Notes under the pieces: generated by a model | What the model was told of the DNA's origin: nothing | Databases searched by the model: none | Seen by the model: the letters and a program-made list of their open reading frames with translations, nothing else | Translations under genes and position numbers: made by a program | Assembly (NCBI RefSeq): GCF_900089835.1 | Contig: NZ_OANU01000010.1 | Span: 19,371-83,370 of the forward strand | DNA length: 64,000 bases | From: Vibrio thalassae | Lineage (GTDB): Bacteria; Pseudomonadota; Gammaproteobacteria; Enterobacterales; Vibrionaceae | Direction of reading: 5' to 3' | Part shown: positions 39,001 through 46,533 of the stretch, piece after piece | Position numbering within the stretch: the first letter of the stretch is position 1 | How the letters are laid out: every line of letters starts with the position of its first letter

Positions 39001-39226
39001 GATCTTGTCTACTGGCGCTGGTTATGAAAGCCGAGTGGCGGTGGGGACAGTGATCTTCTTTGGTATGGCTTTCGCTACCTTAGTCACCTTGTTTGTTATT
39101 CCAGCGATGTATCGACTTATCTCGGCTAAAACCAAGGCTCCAGGGCATGTTGAAGCTGAACTTAACAAGGCACTTAGCCATGACGTAAAAGCGCGGACGA
39201 GTCATGGTGAGCTGACCGACAACTAA
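36098..39226 (+). CDS. RND-family multidrug efflux permease
   Basis: Proton-driven inner-membrane pump of 1042 residues (AcrB/MexF-like HAE1 branch). Twelve membrane helices, two large periplasmic loops. The proton-relay aspartate pair is in LVVDDAIVVVENIFHHIERG (about 400-420), and the second half carries GMVTKNGILIVEFANQLRDKG. Co-translated with the adaptor; no outer-membrane channel gene or regulator adjoins it, so it probably borrows TolC. A terminator follows 45 bases downstream. Confidence 0.94.
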   Translation: MLLSDVSVKRPVAAIVLSLLLCVFGIVSFSKLAVREMPDIENPVVSISTRYEGASATIIESQITSVIEDQLSGISGIDEIESTTRNSMSRITVTFELGYDLNTGVSDIRDAVARAQRALPDEADDPLVFKNNGSGEASLYINLSSSEMDRTQLTDYVNRVLVDRFSLISGVSSVDISGGLYQVMYIKLKPAYMAGRGVATSDITSALRSENIESPGGEVRNDATVMSVRTARAYNTPVDFEYLVVKRASDNTPIYLKDVADVYVGAENENSTFKSDGVVNVSMGIVPQSDANPLQVADLVHKEVERMQQFLPQGTRLAIDYDSTVFIDRSISEVYNTLFITGGLVILVLYIFIGQARATLIPAVTVPVSLISSFIAAYFFGFSINLITLMALILSIGLVVDDAIVVVENIFHHIERGESPLLAAYKGTREVGFAVVATTLVLVMVFLPISFMDGMIGLLFTEFSVLLAMSVIFSSLIALTLTPVLGSTILKANVKPNRFTQFVDKGFRKLERGYKAALVKALKLRWMAPIIIVACIGGSFQLMQQVPAQLTPSEDRGVIFAFVRGADATSYNRMSANMDIVEKRLMPLLGQGFLKSFSIQSPAFGGNAGDQTGFVIMILEDWNDRDITAQESLNVVRKSLAGIPDVRVFPFMPGFRGGSSEPVQFVIGGSDYHELQTWADKLELAAEQSPFMEGASTDYSEKTPELVVTINRERAAELGISVADISDTLEIMLGGKSETTYVERGEEYDVYLRGDENNFNNANDLSQIYMRTKSGELVTLDAVTSIEEVASSIRLSHYNKQKSITIKANLSDGYTLGEALDFMDQQAVEMLPGDISVSYAGESKDFKENQSSILVVFGLALLVAYLVLAAQFESFINPLVVMFTVPMGVFGGFLGLVIMQQGMNIYSQIGMIMLIGMVTKNGILIVEFANQLRDKGVEFEKAIIDASARRLRPIMMTAFTTLAGAIPLILSTGAGYESRVAVGTVIFFGMAFATLVTLFVIPAMYRLISAKTKAPGHVEAELNKALSHDVKARTSHGELTDN

Positions 39227-39271
39227 CCCCTATAGACTCAATGAAAACCGCAGGTTAAATTAGTCTCATAA

Positions 39272-39300
39272 AATGCTCAGTTTCGACTGGGCATTTTTTT
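39272..39300 (+). terminator. Rho-independent terminator after the RND operon
   Basis: AATGCTCAG (39272-39280) pairs with CTGGGCATT (39287-39295) with one G-U pair, followed by a run of T. Confidence 0.85.
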
Positions 39301-39351
39301 GTTTGTTGGTTAGGATTGTTGAGGACAAAAACAATCAATAAGGAAAGTAAA

Positions 39352-39672
39352 GTGGCTGAATTTAAATACAAAGATCTTCCTCAAGAACAGCAGGACAAAT
39401 TGGATGCGGCGGTATTTCGTAAGCTGCTGGCTCACCTTGATGAAAACAAAGATGTGCAAAATATCGACCTGATGATTCTTGCTGGATTCTGTCGCAACTG
39501 CTTTAGCAAATGGTATAAAGCGGAAGCAGAAAATGCAGGATTGGCGTTGGATATCGATGATGCCCGTGAGCGTGTCTACGGCATGACCTATGATGAGTGG
39601 AAAACCAACCACCAGCCTAAAGCGACACCTGAACAACTGGCAGCGTTTGAAGCACGTCAAAACAAGAAGTAG
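39352..39672 (+). CDS. DUF1244-family protein
   Basis: Small cytoplasmic helical protein of about 106 residues of the DUF1244 family, function unknown. The core AGFCRNCFSKWY with its cysteine pair and YGMTYDEWKTNHQ are the family's invariant parts. I place the start at GTG 39352 (MAEFKYKDL) with AAGGAAAG just upstream; a TTG at 39316 would add 12 atypical residues. It ends against a hairpin shared with the convergent nitrilase gene. Confidence 0.85.
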   Translation: MAEFKYKDLPQEQQDKLDAAVFRKLLAHLDENKDVQNIDLMILAGFCRNCFSKWYKAEAENAGLALDIDDARERVYGMTYDEWKTNHQPKATPEQLAAFEARQNKK

Positions 39673-39704
39673 TTCTAAAATTCTCTTCCGTTTGAGTAGG
39701 CAGG

Positions 39705-39734
39705 AGCAAAGGAGACGGGGGAGTCTCCTTTGCT
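39705..39734. terminator. Bidirectional hairpin between DUF1244 and nitrilase genes
   Basis: AGCAAAGGAGAC (39705-39716) and GTCTCCTTTGCT (39723-39734) form a perfect 12-bp stem with a G-rich six-base loop. No strong T-run lies on either side, but its position between convergent stops suggests termination. Confidence 0.6.
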
Positions 39735-39735
39735 T

Positions 39736-40581
39736 CTAGATATTGGCTGGAGGGAGTTTAAGCTCACCGAGGGTATTGAGATATACTGACGGTTCTTGAT
39801 ACTGAGGAAACGCAATTGGGTGGTCTCTAAAACTCTTAAGTGGTTGTCCTAGGCCTAAGGTTCCTCTTTCTCTTACACGTTTTACTCGACTTACATCAAG
39901 CTCAATAGGAATGACTTGTTCGGTTTCTCCTGCTTGATAAAGCACATCGCCTTCCGGACCTACGACGATCGATTGCCCATTTCCCAGCGGCCCACAACCA
40001 TTGATATCCACCATAAAACACTGGTTGGTGATGGCATTGGCTCGTGCAATACAGCATTCAATCTCGCGGTCTATCGTGCCCGTCATCGTTGGGTGAATGA
40101 TAACCTCAGCCCCCATACAGGCCAGCGCACGAATAGTTTCTGGAATCCACATATCATAGCAAATGGAAACGCCAAACCGCCCAACATTAGGGATGTCAAA
40201 GGTCACGAACTGGTCGCCATTTTCAACCTGTTGCTCGTATGGGAGAAAAGGGTACATTTTTTGGTAACGAGCGATAACTTGTCCCTCGGGGCTAATCACC
40301 ACCAAGGTGTTGCTGGTACCATTGTCATCTTGAGTGTAATAGGAACCAGAAACCAGCCAGATACTTTGTTCTTGAGCCAGCTTGATCAGTCTCTGCTCGG
40401 TTTCGCCTCCGATAGGCTCGGCATATTTAAGTGATGCACCGTATATAGCAAGTTCACTAAAAACCACCATATCGACCCAAGGGAAGCGCTGGCAAGTGGC
40501 ACGAGTCTTTTGTTCCAACGTTGCTAAGTTATCGCCCATTGGAAGGCTTAATTGCAGCCCCGCAATTGAAAAATGGCTCAT
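39736..40581 (-). CDS. Carbon-nitrogen hydrolase (nitrilase superfamily amidase)
   Basis: Cytoplasmic amidohydrolase of 281 residues. The catalytic triad is complete: E43 in FSELAIYG, K108 in RYQKMYPF and C141 in SICYDMW. Superfamily members cleave amides or carbamoyl groups; the substrate is not determined by these motifs. The start overlaps the last ABC-transporter gene by four bases (ATGA), so it is the final gene of the importer operon and probably acts on the imported compound. With gabT and gabD upstream, an amide or peptide that yields 4-aminobutyrate is a reasonable guess. Confidence 0.9.
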   Translation of the reverse strand: MSHFSIAGLQLSLPMGDNLATLEQKTRATCQRFPWVDMVVFSELAIYGASLKYAEPIGGETEQRLIKLAQEQSIWLVSGSYYTQDDNGTSNTLVVISPEGQVIARYQKMYPFLPYEQQVENGDQFVTFDIPNVGRFGVSICYDMWIPETIRALACMGAEVIIHPTMTGTIDREIECCIARANAITNQCFMVDINGCGPLGNGQSIVVGPEGDVLYQAGETEQVIPIELDVSRVKRVRERGTLGLGQPLKSFRDHPIAFPQYQEPSVYLNTLGELKLPPANI

Positions 40582-41573
40582 ATTGTCACCTTATCTTGTT
40601 GGTTCGTTGCAAAGTGCTGGTGTTCATTCAATAAAGGGTAAAAGCAAGCGCTCTCATGGGGTCTTTCTTGCGCTATGCGAGGAAAGGCTTTTTGGCACTT
40701 CTCGCTCAACCTTTGACAGCGGCTTTGGAATGCACACCCATGTGGACGGTTCAATGCACTTGGTACTTCTCCCGATAAGGCTTGCAATCGATCACGTTGG
40801 GTAGGATCTAGTGACGGGATAGAGTTAAGCAAGGCTTGTGTGTACGGGTGTTGAGTGTGATGAAACACATCACCGACGGGACCTGCTTCGACAATTTCAC
40901 CTAAATACATCACCAATACCCTGTCAGCGATTCGTTCGACCAATCCTAAATCATGAGTAATGAACAAATAGCTCAGACCACGTTCCTGCTTAAGCTGATT
41001 AAGTAGATTAACAATGGTAGCTTGAACTGAGACATCCAGCGCTGCCGTCGGCTCATCTAAAATAATTAATTTGGGGTCGAGCATTAAAGCACGTGCAATC
41101 CCTATTCGTTGACGCTGCCCGCCGGAAAGCTCATGAGGCATGCGGTTTAACATGTTCTCATTAAGTCCCACTGTAGTGAGCATTTCGATAACCTTATCCA
41201 ACCGTTTTAGTTTGCTCAGCTTTGTGTGAGTGAGCAGCGGCTCTTCCAATAGCTTTTGAACTGAGAGTCGAGGGTTGAGTGTAGAGTAGGGGTTTTGGAA
41301 TACGATGCTGTACTCTTTTCGTAGCTGTTTGAGCTGTCGACCTTTGAGTACGCTGATATCTTGACCGCAAAAGTGGATATGACCGCAATCAGCGTCAATA
41401 AGTTTGAGTATGGTCATCGCTATGGAGCTTTTCCCGCAACCAGACTCTCCGACCAAGGCTACGCACTCGCCTGGTTGAATGTCGAAGTTGATGTGCTGAA
41501 ACGCTTGTAATGTTTGTTGCCCAACAGAGTAGGACTTGGCAAGGTCTGTGACCCTCAATAATGATTGTACCAT
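40578..41573 (-). CDS. Peptide-type ABC transporter ATP-binding protein (DppF/OppF-like)
   Basis: ATPase of 331 residues. Walker A is GESGCGKSS, the signature LSGGQRQRIGIARAL, Walker B KLIILDEPT and the C-terminal oligopeptide extension has GCAFQSRCQRLSEKC, the cysteine pattern typical of Dpp/Opp ATPases with an iron-sulfur site. It pairs with the preceding DppD-like ATPase to power the importer. The downstream nitrilase gene overlaps its end. Confidence 0.93.
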   Translation of the reverse strand: MVQSLLRVTDLAKSYSVGQQTLQAFQHINFDIQPGECVALVGESGCGKSSIAMTILKLIDADCGHIHFCGQDISVLKGRQLKQLRKEYSIVFQNPYSTLNPRLSVQKLLEEPLLTHTKLSKLKRLDKVIEMLTTVGLNENMLNRMPHELSGGQRQRIGIARALMLDPKLIILDEPTAALDVSVQATIVNLLNQLKQERGLSYLFITHDLGLVERIADRVLVMYLGEIVEAGPVGDVFHHTQHPYTQALLNSIPSLDPTQRDRLQALSGEVPSALNRPHGCAFQSRCQRLSEKCQKAFPRIAQERPHESACFYPLLNEHQHFATNQQDKVTI

Positions 41574-41593
41574 GATGATTCCTCCTCAATTAA

Positions 41594-42577
41594 TCAAGCA
41601 ATTTGCTTCTGCTGTTTTGGGGGTTGATGATGAAAGCACAGAACCTGATGCGCGTTATATTGTTTGGCTTCTGGCGCAGCGCTTAGACATAGATCGGTTG
41701 CAGCATGGCAACGGGAGGCAAAAGCACAGCCTTGAGGTTTTGTTCTCATGTCAGGTACAGAACCCGGTATGGCGTACAATTCATGGGTTAAACCAATCGC
41801 TGGGACGGAATTAAGTAGCCCTTTGGTATAAGGATGCATAGGGCTATTGAACAGTGACTCGATAGGGCCTTGTTCAACAATGGTTCCGGCGTACATCACC
41901 GCCACGCGGTCACATAGCGATGCCACGACGGATAGGTCATGAGTAATAAACAAAATGCTGATGTTCTGTTTTTCGGCTAGTTCGCGCAGCAGCAAAATGA
42001 TTTGTGCTTGAATGGTGACATCGAGTGCTGTTGTTGGCTCATCGGCGATAAGGACTTTGGGCTCACAGCTTAACGCGATGGCGATCATAATTCGTTGTAA
42101 TTGGCCACCAGAAAACTGATGTGGATATTTCTTTACCGCTTGTTTCGGTTCTGGAAGGTGAACCATGTCCAGCAACCGTATTGCTTCGAGCTTGGCTTTT
42201 TTGCGACTGATTTTGCGGTGAGCAAGAATAATATCAGCCATTTGTTGTTCGATGGTGAAGTAGGGGTTTAGAGCCGTCATCGGGTTTTGGAATATCATCG
42301 CAATATCGTCACCACGAACGCGTGCCCACTCTTGTGCAGAAAGCAACTCAAGGGGTTGACCTTCAAGACAAATCGAACCATTAAGAATGGCGTTATCTGG
42401 TAGTAGTCCGAGACAGGCGGTTGAAGTGAGGGACTTTCCGCACCCAGATTCGCCTACCAAGCCAAGGATCTCGCCACGGTTGAGTTCAAAACTGCATCCA
42501 TTAACGGCATGGATAGTTGAGGAGAAGTTCTCAAATTGAATGCTAAGGTTGCGTACGGACAATAGAGAATCGGTCAT
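41594..42577 (-). CDS. Peptide-type ABC transporter ATP-binding protein (DppD/OppD-like)
   Basis: ATPase of about 327 residues. Walker A GESGCGKSL, signature FSGGQLQRIMIAIAL, Walker B KVLIADEPT, and the oligopeptide C-terminus with GCAFASRCHAATDLC. I choose the ATG at 42577 (MTDSLLSVRNLS), right after the stop of the preceding permease and preceded by AGGGAGAG, instead of the longer frame to 42628, which would overlap the permease gene. Confidence 0.92.
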   Translation of the reverse strand: MTDSLLSVRNLSIQFENFSSTIHAVNGCSFELNRGEILGLVGESGCGKSLTSTACLGLLPDNAILNGSICLEGQPLELLSAQEWARVRGDDIAMIFQNPMTALNPYFTIEQQMADIILAHRKISRKKAKLEAIRLLDMVHLPEPKQAVKKYPHQFSGGQLQRIMIAIALSCEPKVLIADEPTTALDVTIQAQIILLLRELAEKQNISILFITHDLSVVASLCDRVAVMYAGTIVEQGPIESLFNSPMHPYTKGLLNSVPAIGLTHELYAIPGSVPDMRTKPQGCAFASRCHAATDLCLSAAPEAKQYNAHQVLCFHHQPPKQQKQIA

Positions 42578-42578
42578 A

Positions 42579-43499
42579 CTAATCTCTCCCTTTGAATTTT
42601 GGATCAAGTGCGTCTCGTAAACCATCACCTAATAAGTTGGCAGCCAAGACCGTGACAAAAATAGCGCAGCCTGGGAATACGGCGGTCCACCAGTATTCAA
42701 GGAACAACGATTGTGCATTGCCTATCATTAATCCCCACTCAATGGTTGGAGGGACAGCGCCCAGACCTAAGAAACTTAATGCTGCTGCCCAGAGGATCAC
42801 GTACCCAAAATCCATAGAAACTTGAATCAATAGCGGGGTCATGGCATTAGGAAGGAGGTGCTTAAACATGATCGTTAAATGACCGACGCCGGCCGCTTGA
42901 GCAGACAGCACATATTGCTCATTACGCACGCTAATCACCGCTGCACGGAGAATTCTTGAGTACCACGGGAACCATGATAGAGCGATGGCAAACATCACAT
43001 TCAATAGCCCTGGCCCCAGTATTGCTATCATACAGATAGGTAAGAGCATGGGAGGAAAGGCGAGAAACACATCGGAGATTCGCATTAAGCAGCCATCGAC
43101 TTTGCCACCAACATAGCCTGCGACCAGACCAATGGGTAAGCCAATAACAAGCGCTAATATCACCGTAATAATACCGACCGATAGAGAGGTTCGGGCGCCA
43201 TAAAGAATTTGGGAGAAGATGTCTCTTCCTAAGTTATCCGTGCCAAACCAATGGAGCGCGTTAGGCGATTGCAGCTTGTGGGCAAAGTTCATTTTTGCAG
43301 GGTCATAAGGCGCTAGCCAAGGTGCAAAGACCGCCATGACAATCAGAGAAATAAAAATGAACGCGCCAATGTAAAGTAGTGGGTTGTTTTTAGCGTTGTA
43401 CCAGACCTTACGAACGCGAGTTTGCCACAGATGCTGTGCGACAGGCTCTGAATTTGCGCTTAACGCAATACTTGCAACGTGTGCGGATGATTTACTCAT
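42579..43499 (-). CDS. Peptide-type ABC transporter permease (DppC-like)
   Basis: Inner-membrane subunit of 306 residues with an N-terminal cytoplasmic segment, a first helix (about 40-62), the FGTDNLGRDIFSQILYGARTSL motif of the DppC branch, and the EAA-loop region AAGVGHLTIMFKHLLPNAMTPLL. One base separates it from the DppB-like gene. It carries the imported solute together with its partner permease. Confidence 0.93.
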   Translation of the reverse strand: MSKSSAHVASIALSANSEPVAQHLWQTRVRKVWYNAKNNPLLYIGAFIFISLIVMAVFAPWLAPYDPAKMNFAHKLQSPNALHWFGTDNLGRDIFSQILYGARTSLSVGIITVILALVIGLPIGLVAGYVGGKVDGCLMRISDVFLAFPPMLLPICMIAILGPGLLNVMFAIALSWFPWYSRILRAAVISVRNEQYVLSAQAAGVGHLTIMFKHLLPNAMTPLLIQVSMDFGYVILWAAALSFLGLGAVPPTIEWGLMIGNAQSLFLEYWWTAVFPGCAIFVTVLAANLLGDGLRDALDPKFKGRD

Positions 43500-43500
43500 A

Positions 43501-44520
43501 TTACACCTCAGGAGACAGTCTTGGGTCGACGGTGAAGTACAGTAGGTCGATGATGAAATTCACCAGTAAATAACTCGATGACAGGATCAAGGTGACACCC
43601 ATAACAGCAGGAAAGTCGTTAGTGATGACAGATTCGACAACGTAGCGACCTATACCGGGCCAATCAAAGATGGACTCTACAATCACACTGTTGCCCAGCA
43701 TAAATCCATAGGTCAGGCCAATAACAGTCAACAACGGGACGAGTGTTGCTTTTAACGCATAGAAGAAATAAATCTTGGAGTGACTTAATCCAAACGCATG
43801 ACCAGTGCGAATGTAATCTTGGCTCAACACCTCCACCATTAAGTTGCGTGTAGTTCGAACAAAAATGGCAAACGTGGCGAGGCTAAGGGTGAGTACGGGC
43901 AAGGCTAAATGCTGGACTGCACTTTTAAAGGCAACCCAATCCCCAGCCAGTAAAGTATCTACCGTGAATAGTCCTGTAACTGCAGTAAACTGCGCATCAA
44001 TGAGAATATGAGAATCAATTCTTCCTTGCAGCGGAAACCAGTTTAATACGCCATAAAACAGCATTTGTAGCAAGATGGCGAGAAAGAAGGATGGAATCGC
44101 GATACCAACAATAGATACGCCACGCGCCATTTGGTCGACTGGCGTTTTATTTCGAATCGCTGCCCAGACGCCAAGTGGGATGCCAGTACATAATGAAATA
44201 CCAATAGCAATGGTGACCAGCTCAATGGTCGCCATCATATGCTTAATAATTTCGGATTTAACCTCTTGGCCGGTACGTAAGCTCTTGCCGAAATCGCCTG
44301 TTGCGGCTTGGGAAATATAGGACACAAATTGGTGCCATAATGGTTTATCCAGCCCTAACTCTTGTTTGGCGATAGCGATTTGTTCCGCTGTGGGTTTGGC
44401 TCCAAGCATCATTTCCACTGGAGACGAAGGTAGCACTCTGGTTAAAAAGAAAGTAATAACCAAAATGCCGACCATGATGCCAACCAGCGTTAACGAGCGT
44501 CTAAAAATGTAATTTCTCAT
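43501..44520 (-). CDS. Peptide-type ABC transporter permease (DppB-like)
   Basis: Inner-membrane subunit of 339 residues. The N-terminus RNYIFRRSLTLVGIMVGILVITF and the LGLDKPLWHQFVSYI region are typical of DppB/OppB; the EAA-loop is HAFGLSHSKIYFFYALKATLVPLL. Six membrane segments. A strong hairpin in the leader before the start separates it from the binding-protein gene. Confidence 0.93.
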   Translation of the reverse strand: MRNYIFRRSLTLVGIMVGILVITFFLTRVLPSSPVEMMLGAKPTAEQIAIAKQELGLDKPLWHQFVSYISQAATGDFGKSLRTGQEVKSEIIKHMMATIELVTIAIGISLCTGIPLGVWAAIRNKTPVDQMARGVSIVGIAIPSFFLAILLQMLFYGVLNWFPLQGRIDSHILIDAQFTAVTGLFTVDTLLAGDWVAFKSAVQHLALPVLTLSLATFAIFVRTTRNLMVEVLSQDYIRTGHAFGLSHSKIYFFYALKATLVPLLTVIGLTYGFMLGNSVIVESIFDWPGIGRYVVESVITNDFPAVMGVTLILSSSYLLVNFIIDLLYFTVDPRLSPEV

Positions 44521-44550
44521 AACTACTTACCACTATGTCTTCAATGACGT

Positions 44551-44586
44551 TGAGAAAGAAGTACCGTGCTCGGTACTTCTTTCTGA
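44551..44586 (-). other. Strong hairpin between binding-protein and permease genes
   Basis: GAGAAAGAAGTACCG (44552-44566) pairs with CGGTACTTCTTTCT (44571-44584): at least 14 base pairs with a TGCT loop. On the minus strand no T-run follows. It probably stabilises the binding-protein transcript and lowers permease expression. Confidence 0.65.
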
Positions 44587-44601
44587 GCTCCTGCTCGCTG
44601 A

Positions 44602-46137
44602 TTATTTTGAGAGTTGATAGAAGAACGTGGCCGCGTAAGCTGGGTTTGGCGTGACGCCTTCAATCTCTTTGTGGTGAATGATGCGGCCCTTCAAGTCGGC
44701 GTAGAAGATAGCGACGGCATCATCAATGAGCACTTGCTGTGCCTGCTGGTAATAGCTAGAAGCCTGAGCTTTATTCGTTGGCTCGGCGGCTACACCCTTG
44801 TCCACAAGAGAGTCGTAGTTGGCGTTAGAATAGTGAGACAAGTTAAACGACGGTGATTCTTCGGTTTTGAACAGACCAATCAACCAATCTGAAGGTGTCG
44901 CGTAAGTTGGCCACCATGTCATAGACTGAAGGTTCGGTGCGGTTTTTAGATTCTTCGCATCGTTCCAGATCTTACCCCAAGGGCCCGGCTTTAGATTCAG
45001 CGTCACACCAATCTGGCGTAGATTCTCTTGATACATTAGCAAGGCATTTTTATAGGCTTCTGAAGAGTTGATATAGGCAGCATCCAGAACCCAGTCTTTT
45101 TTCGGAATGCCAGATTGTTCCAATAATGCTTTGGCTTGCTTAAGGTCGAAGGGTGGGCTTTCCTGACCTTCGATAGCACCCCACATGGTACCGGGAACAA
45201 TACCGCTAGGAATGGTTGCTCCTCCTGCGTAGATGTAATCAACCACAGATTGATAGTCCCAAGCATGAAGTAATGCTTTACGGAACTCTAGGTTATCCGT
45301 TGGGTATTTTTGAGTATTGATTAAGAACTGTGAGTTCTTCCATGAGGGAGTGTCAATCACTTTAACATCTGGATGCTTTGCGAGTGATTCCACTAGGTCA
45401 GCAGAAGGTAAGCTGATAAAGTCGGCATCACCTGCTTTGATCATCTGTACTTGCGTCGCTGGGTTTGAAACGTATTTTAGCACCACACGATCGAGTTGCT
45501 CGTCTTGCCAACCACCCCAGTACTGCTCGTTCTGCTCTAGAATGACTTGTTGACCCTTTTCCCACTGAGTCACTTGGTAAGGGCCAGTTCCTGCTGCATT
45601 ACCCTGATTAAACCATTCTGTGCCTTTGTCTGCAGCAGCGGGTGAGTAGATATAAGCGCCATACTGTGACGAAGCGATAAGATCGATAGGCGATGGTTTC
45701 TCTGTTTTGATGACTAAGGTATTGGCATCGGGTGTGGAAATCTCCATTTTAGGCCAAATATAGTAAGCCCCTTTTTTCATAGAAACCGTACGTTCGATAG
45801 AAGATTTGGCTGCTTGAGAATTAAAGGGTGTCCCGTCATGAAACTGCACACCTTCTCTCAGTTGGAACGTCCAAGTTAAACCGTCTTCACTTACGTTCCA
45901 GCTTTTTGCTAGTGCCGGACTGAAGGTTTCTTTTGAACTCGGAGGGTTATACCAGACCAATGGTTCGTAAACGTTGCTAAGCATGATGACTTCGGTAGAA
46001 AAGGCAATGGCAGGATCCCAATCTTTAATATCGGTATATGTAGCAAATGTTGCGGTGTTTAGCGCAGAGGCATGAGTAAAGCCTGTAGCGAGCGTTAGTA
46101 GCGCAACAGCAGTCAATTTATGTTTGCGTAGTAACAT
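44602..46137 (-). CDS. Peptide-type ABC transporter substrate-binding protein
   Basis: Periplasmic family 5 solute-binding protein of 511 residues. The signal peptide (MLLRKHKLTAVALLTLATGFTHA-type, about 25 residues) has no lipobox. Family signatures are NVYEPLVWYNP, FSPALAKSWNVSEDGLTWTF and LREGVQFHDGTPFNSQAAKSSIER. First gene of the importer operon; one GTACCAG-type element lies about 100 bases upstream of the start. Ligand unknown; family members bind peptides, nickel, opines or other amino compounds. Confidence 0.93.
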   Translation of the reverse strand: MLLRKHKLTAVALLTLATGFTHASALNTATFATYTDIKDWDPAIAFSTEVIMLSNVYEPLVWYNPPSSKETFSPALAKSWNVSEDGLTWTFQLREGVQFHDGTPFNSQAAKSSIERTVSMKKGAYYIWPKMEISTPDANTLVIKTEKPSPIDLIASSQYGAYIYSPAAADKGTEWFNQGNAAGTGPYQVTQWEKGQQVILEQNEQYWGGWQDEQLDRVVLKYVSNPATQVQMIKAGDADFISLPSADLVESLAKHPDVKVIDTPSWKNSQFLINTQKYPTDNLEFRKALLHAWDYQSVVDYIYAGGATIPSGIVPGTMWGAIEGQESPPFDLKQAKALLEQSGIPKKDWVLDAAYINSSEAYKNALLMYQENLRQIGVTLNLKPGPWGKIWNDAKNLKTAPNLQSMTWWPTYATPSDWLIGLFKTEESPSFNLSHYSNANYDSLVDKGVAAEPTNKAQASSYYQQAQQVLIDDAVAIFYADLKGRIIHHKEIEGVTPNPAYAATFFYQLSK

Positions 46138-46533
46138 GATGCTTCCTTGTAATTATTTGACCAGAGTAAGGCCTTGTTTATTTACTTCCTGTTCAAGACA
46201 TTTAAAAAATAGCGCTCAGGTTAACTATCGAGTAGTACCAGTTGTCGTTATCGTTGGATCCAGTTTTGTTAATAAATATGTTCAACGAATTGGCTTATAT
46301 AAAACAGAATTATCTTGGTGAGTTACACTCGCTGTTTTGTTATTTTTGTAGTTACTTATGCTGAATTATGTGAAATATCGGTTGATATTTTTGGTTTTAA
46401 GTTCTAGGTAGCGATATATATAAGATACTGAGCGGTAAAATAATTTACTATAGAATGTTGGGTAAGACCTTTCTTTAATAGATATGCAATCCAGTTAACA
46501 AATATGTGACATTTATCTCAGCGATCATTTTAT
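46138..46533 (-). promoter_or_regulatory. Promoter region of the importer operon
   Basis: A 396-base A/T-rich stretch without a gene, between the regulator gene stop and the binding-protein start. It contains a copy of the putative operator at 46235-46263. A 65-codon plus-strand frame here is not protein-like and I reject it. Confidence 0.6.
46235..46263 (-). promoter_or_regulatory. Putative GabR-type operator, importer copy
   Basis: GTACCAGTTG...TTGGATCCAG over 29 bases. It matches the two 30-base elements upstream of gabD at both ends (GTACCAGTT; TGG-CCAG), with one base fewer in the centre. GabR-type MocR regulators are known to bind ATACCA-like direct repeats. Confidence 0.55.

Noticed and set aside
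41536..41814. 92-codon plus-strand frame between two ABC ATPase genes
   Set aside because: It is antisense to the C-terminus of the DppD-like gene and lacks its own ribosome binding site.
46124..46321. 65-codon plus-strand frame upstream of the importer
   Set aside because: It starts inside the binding-protein gene, has no ribosome binding site, and crosses the putative operator.
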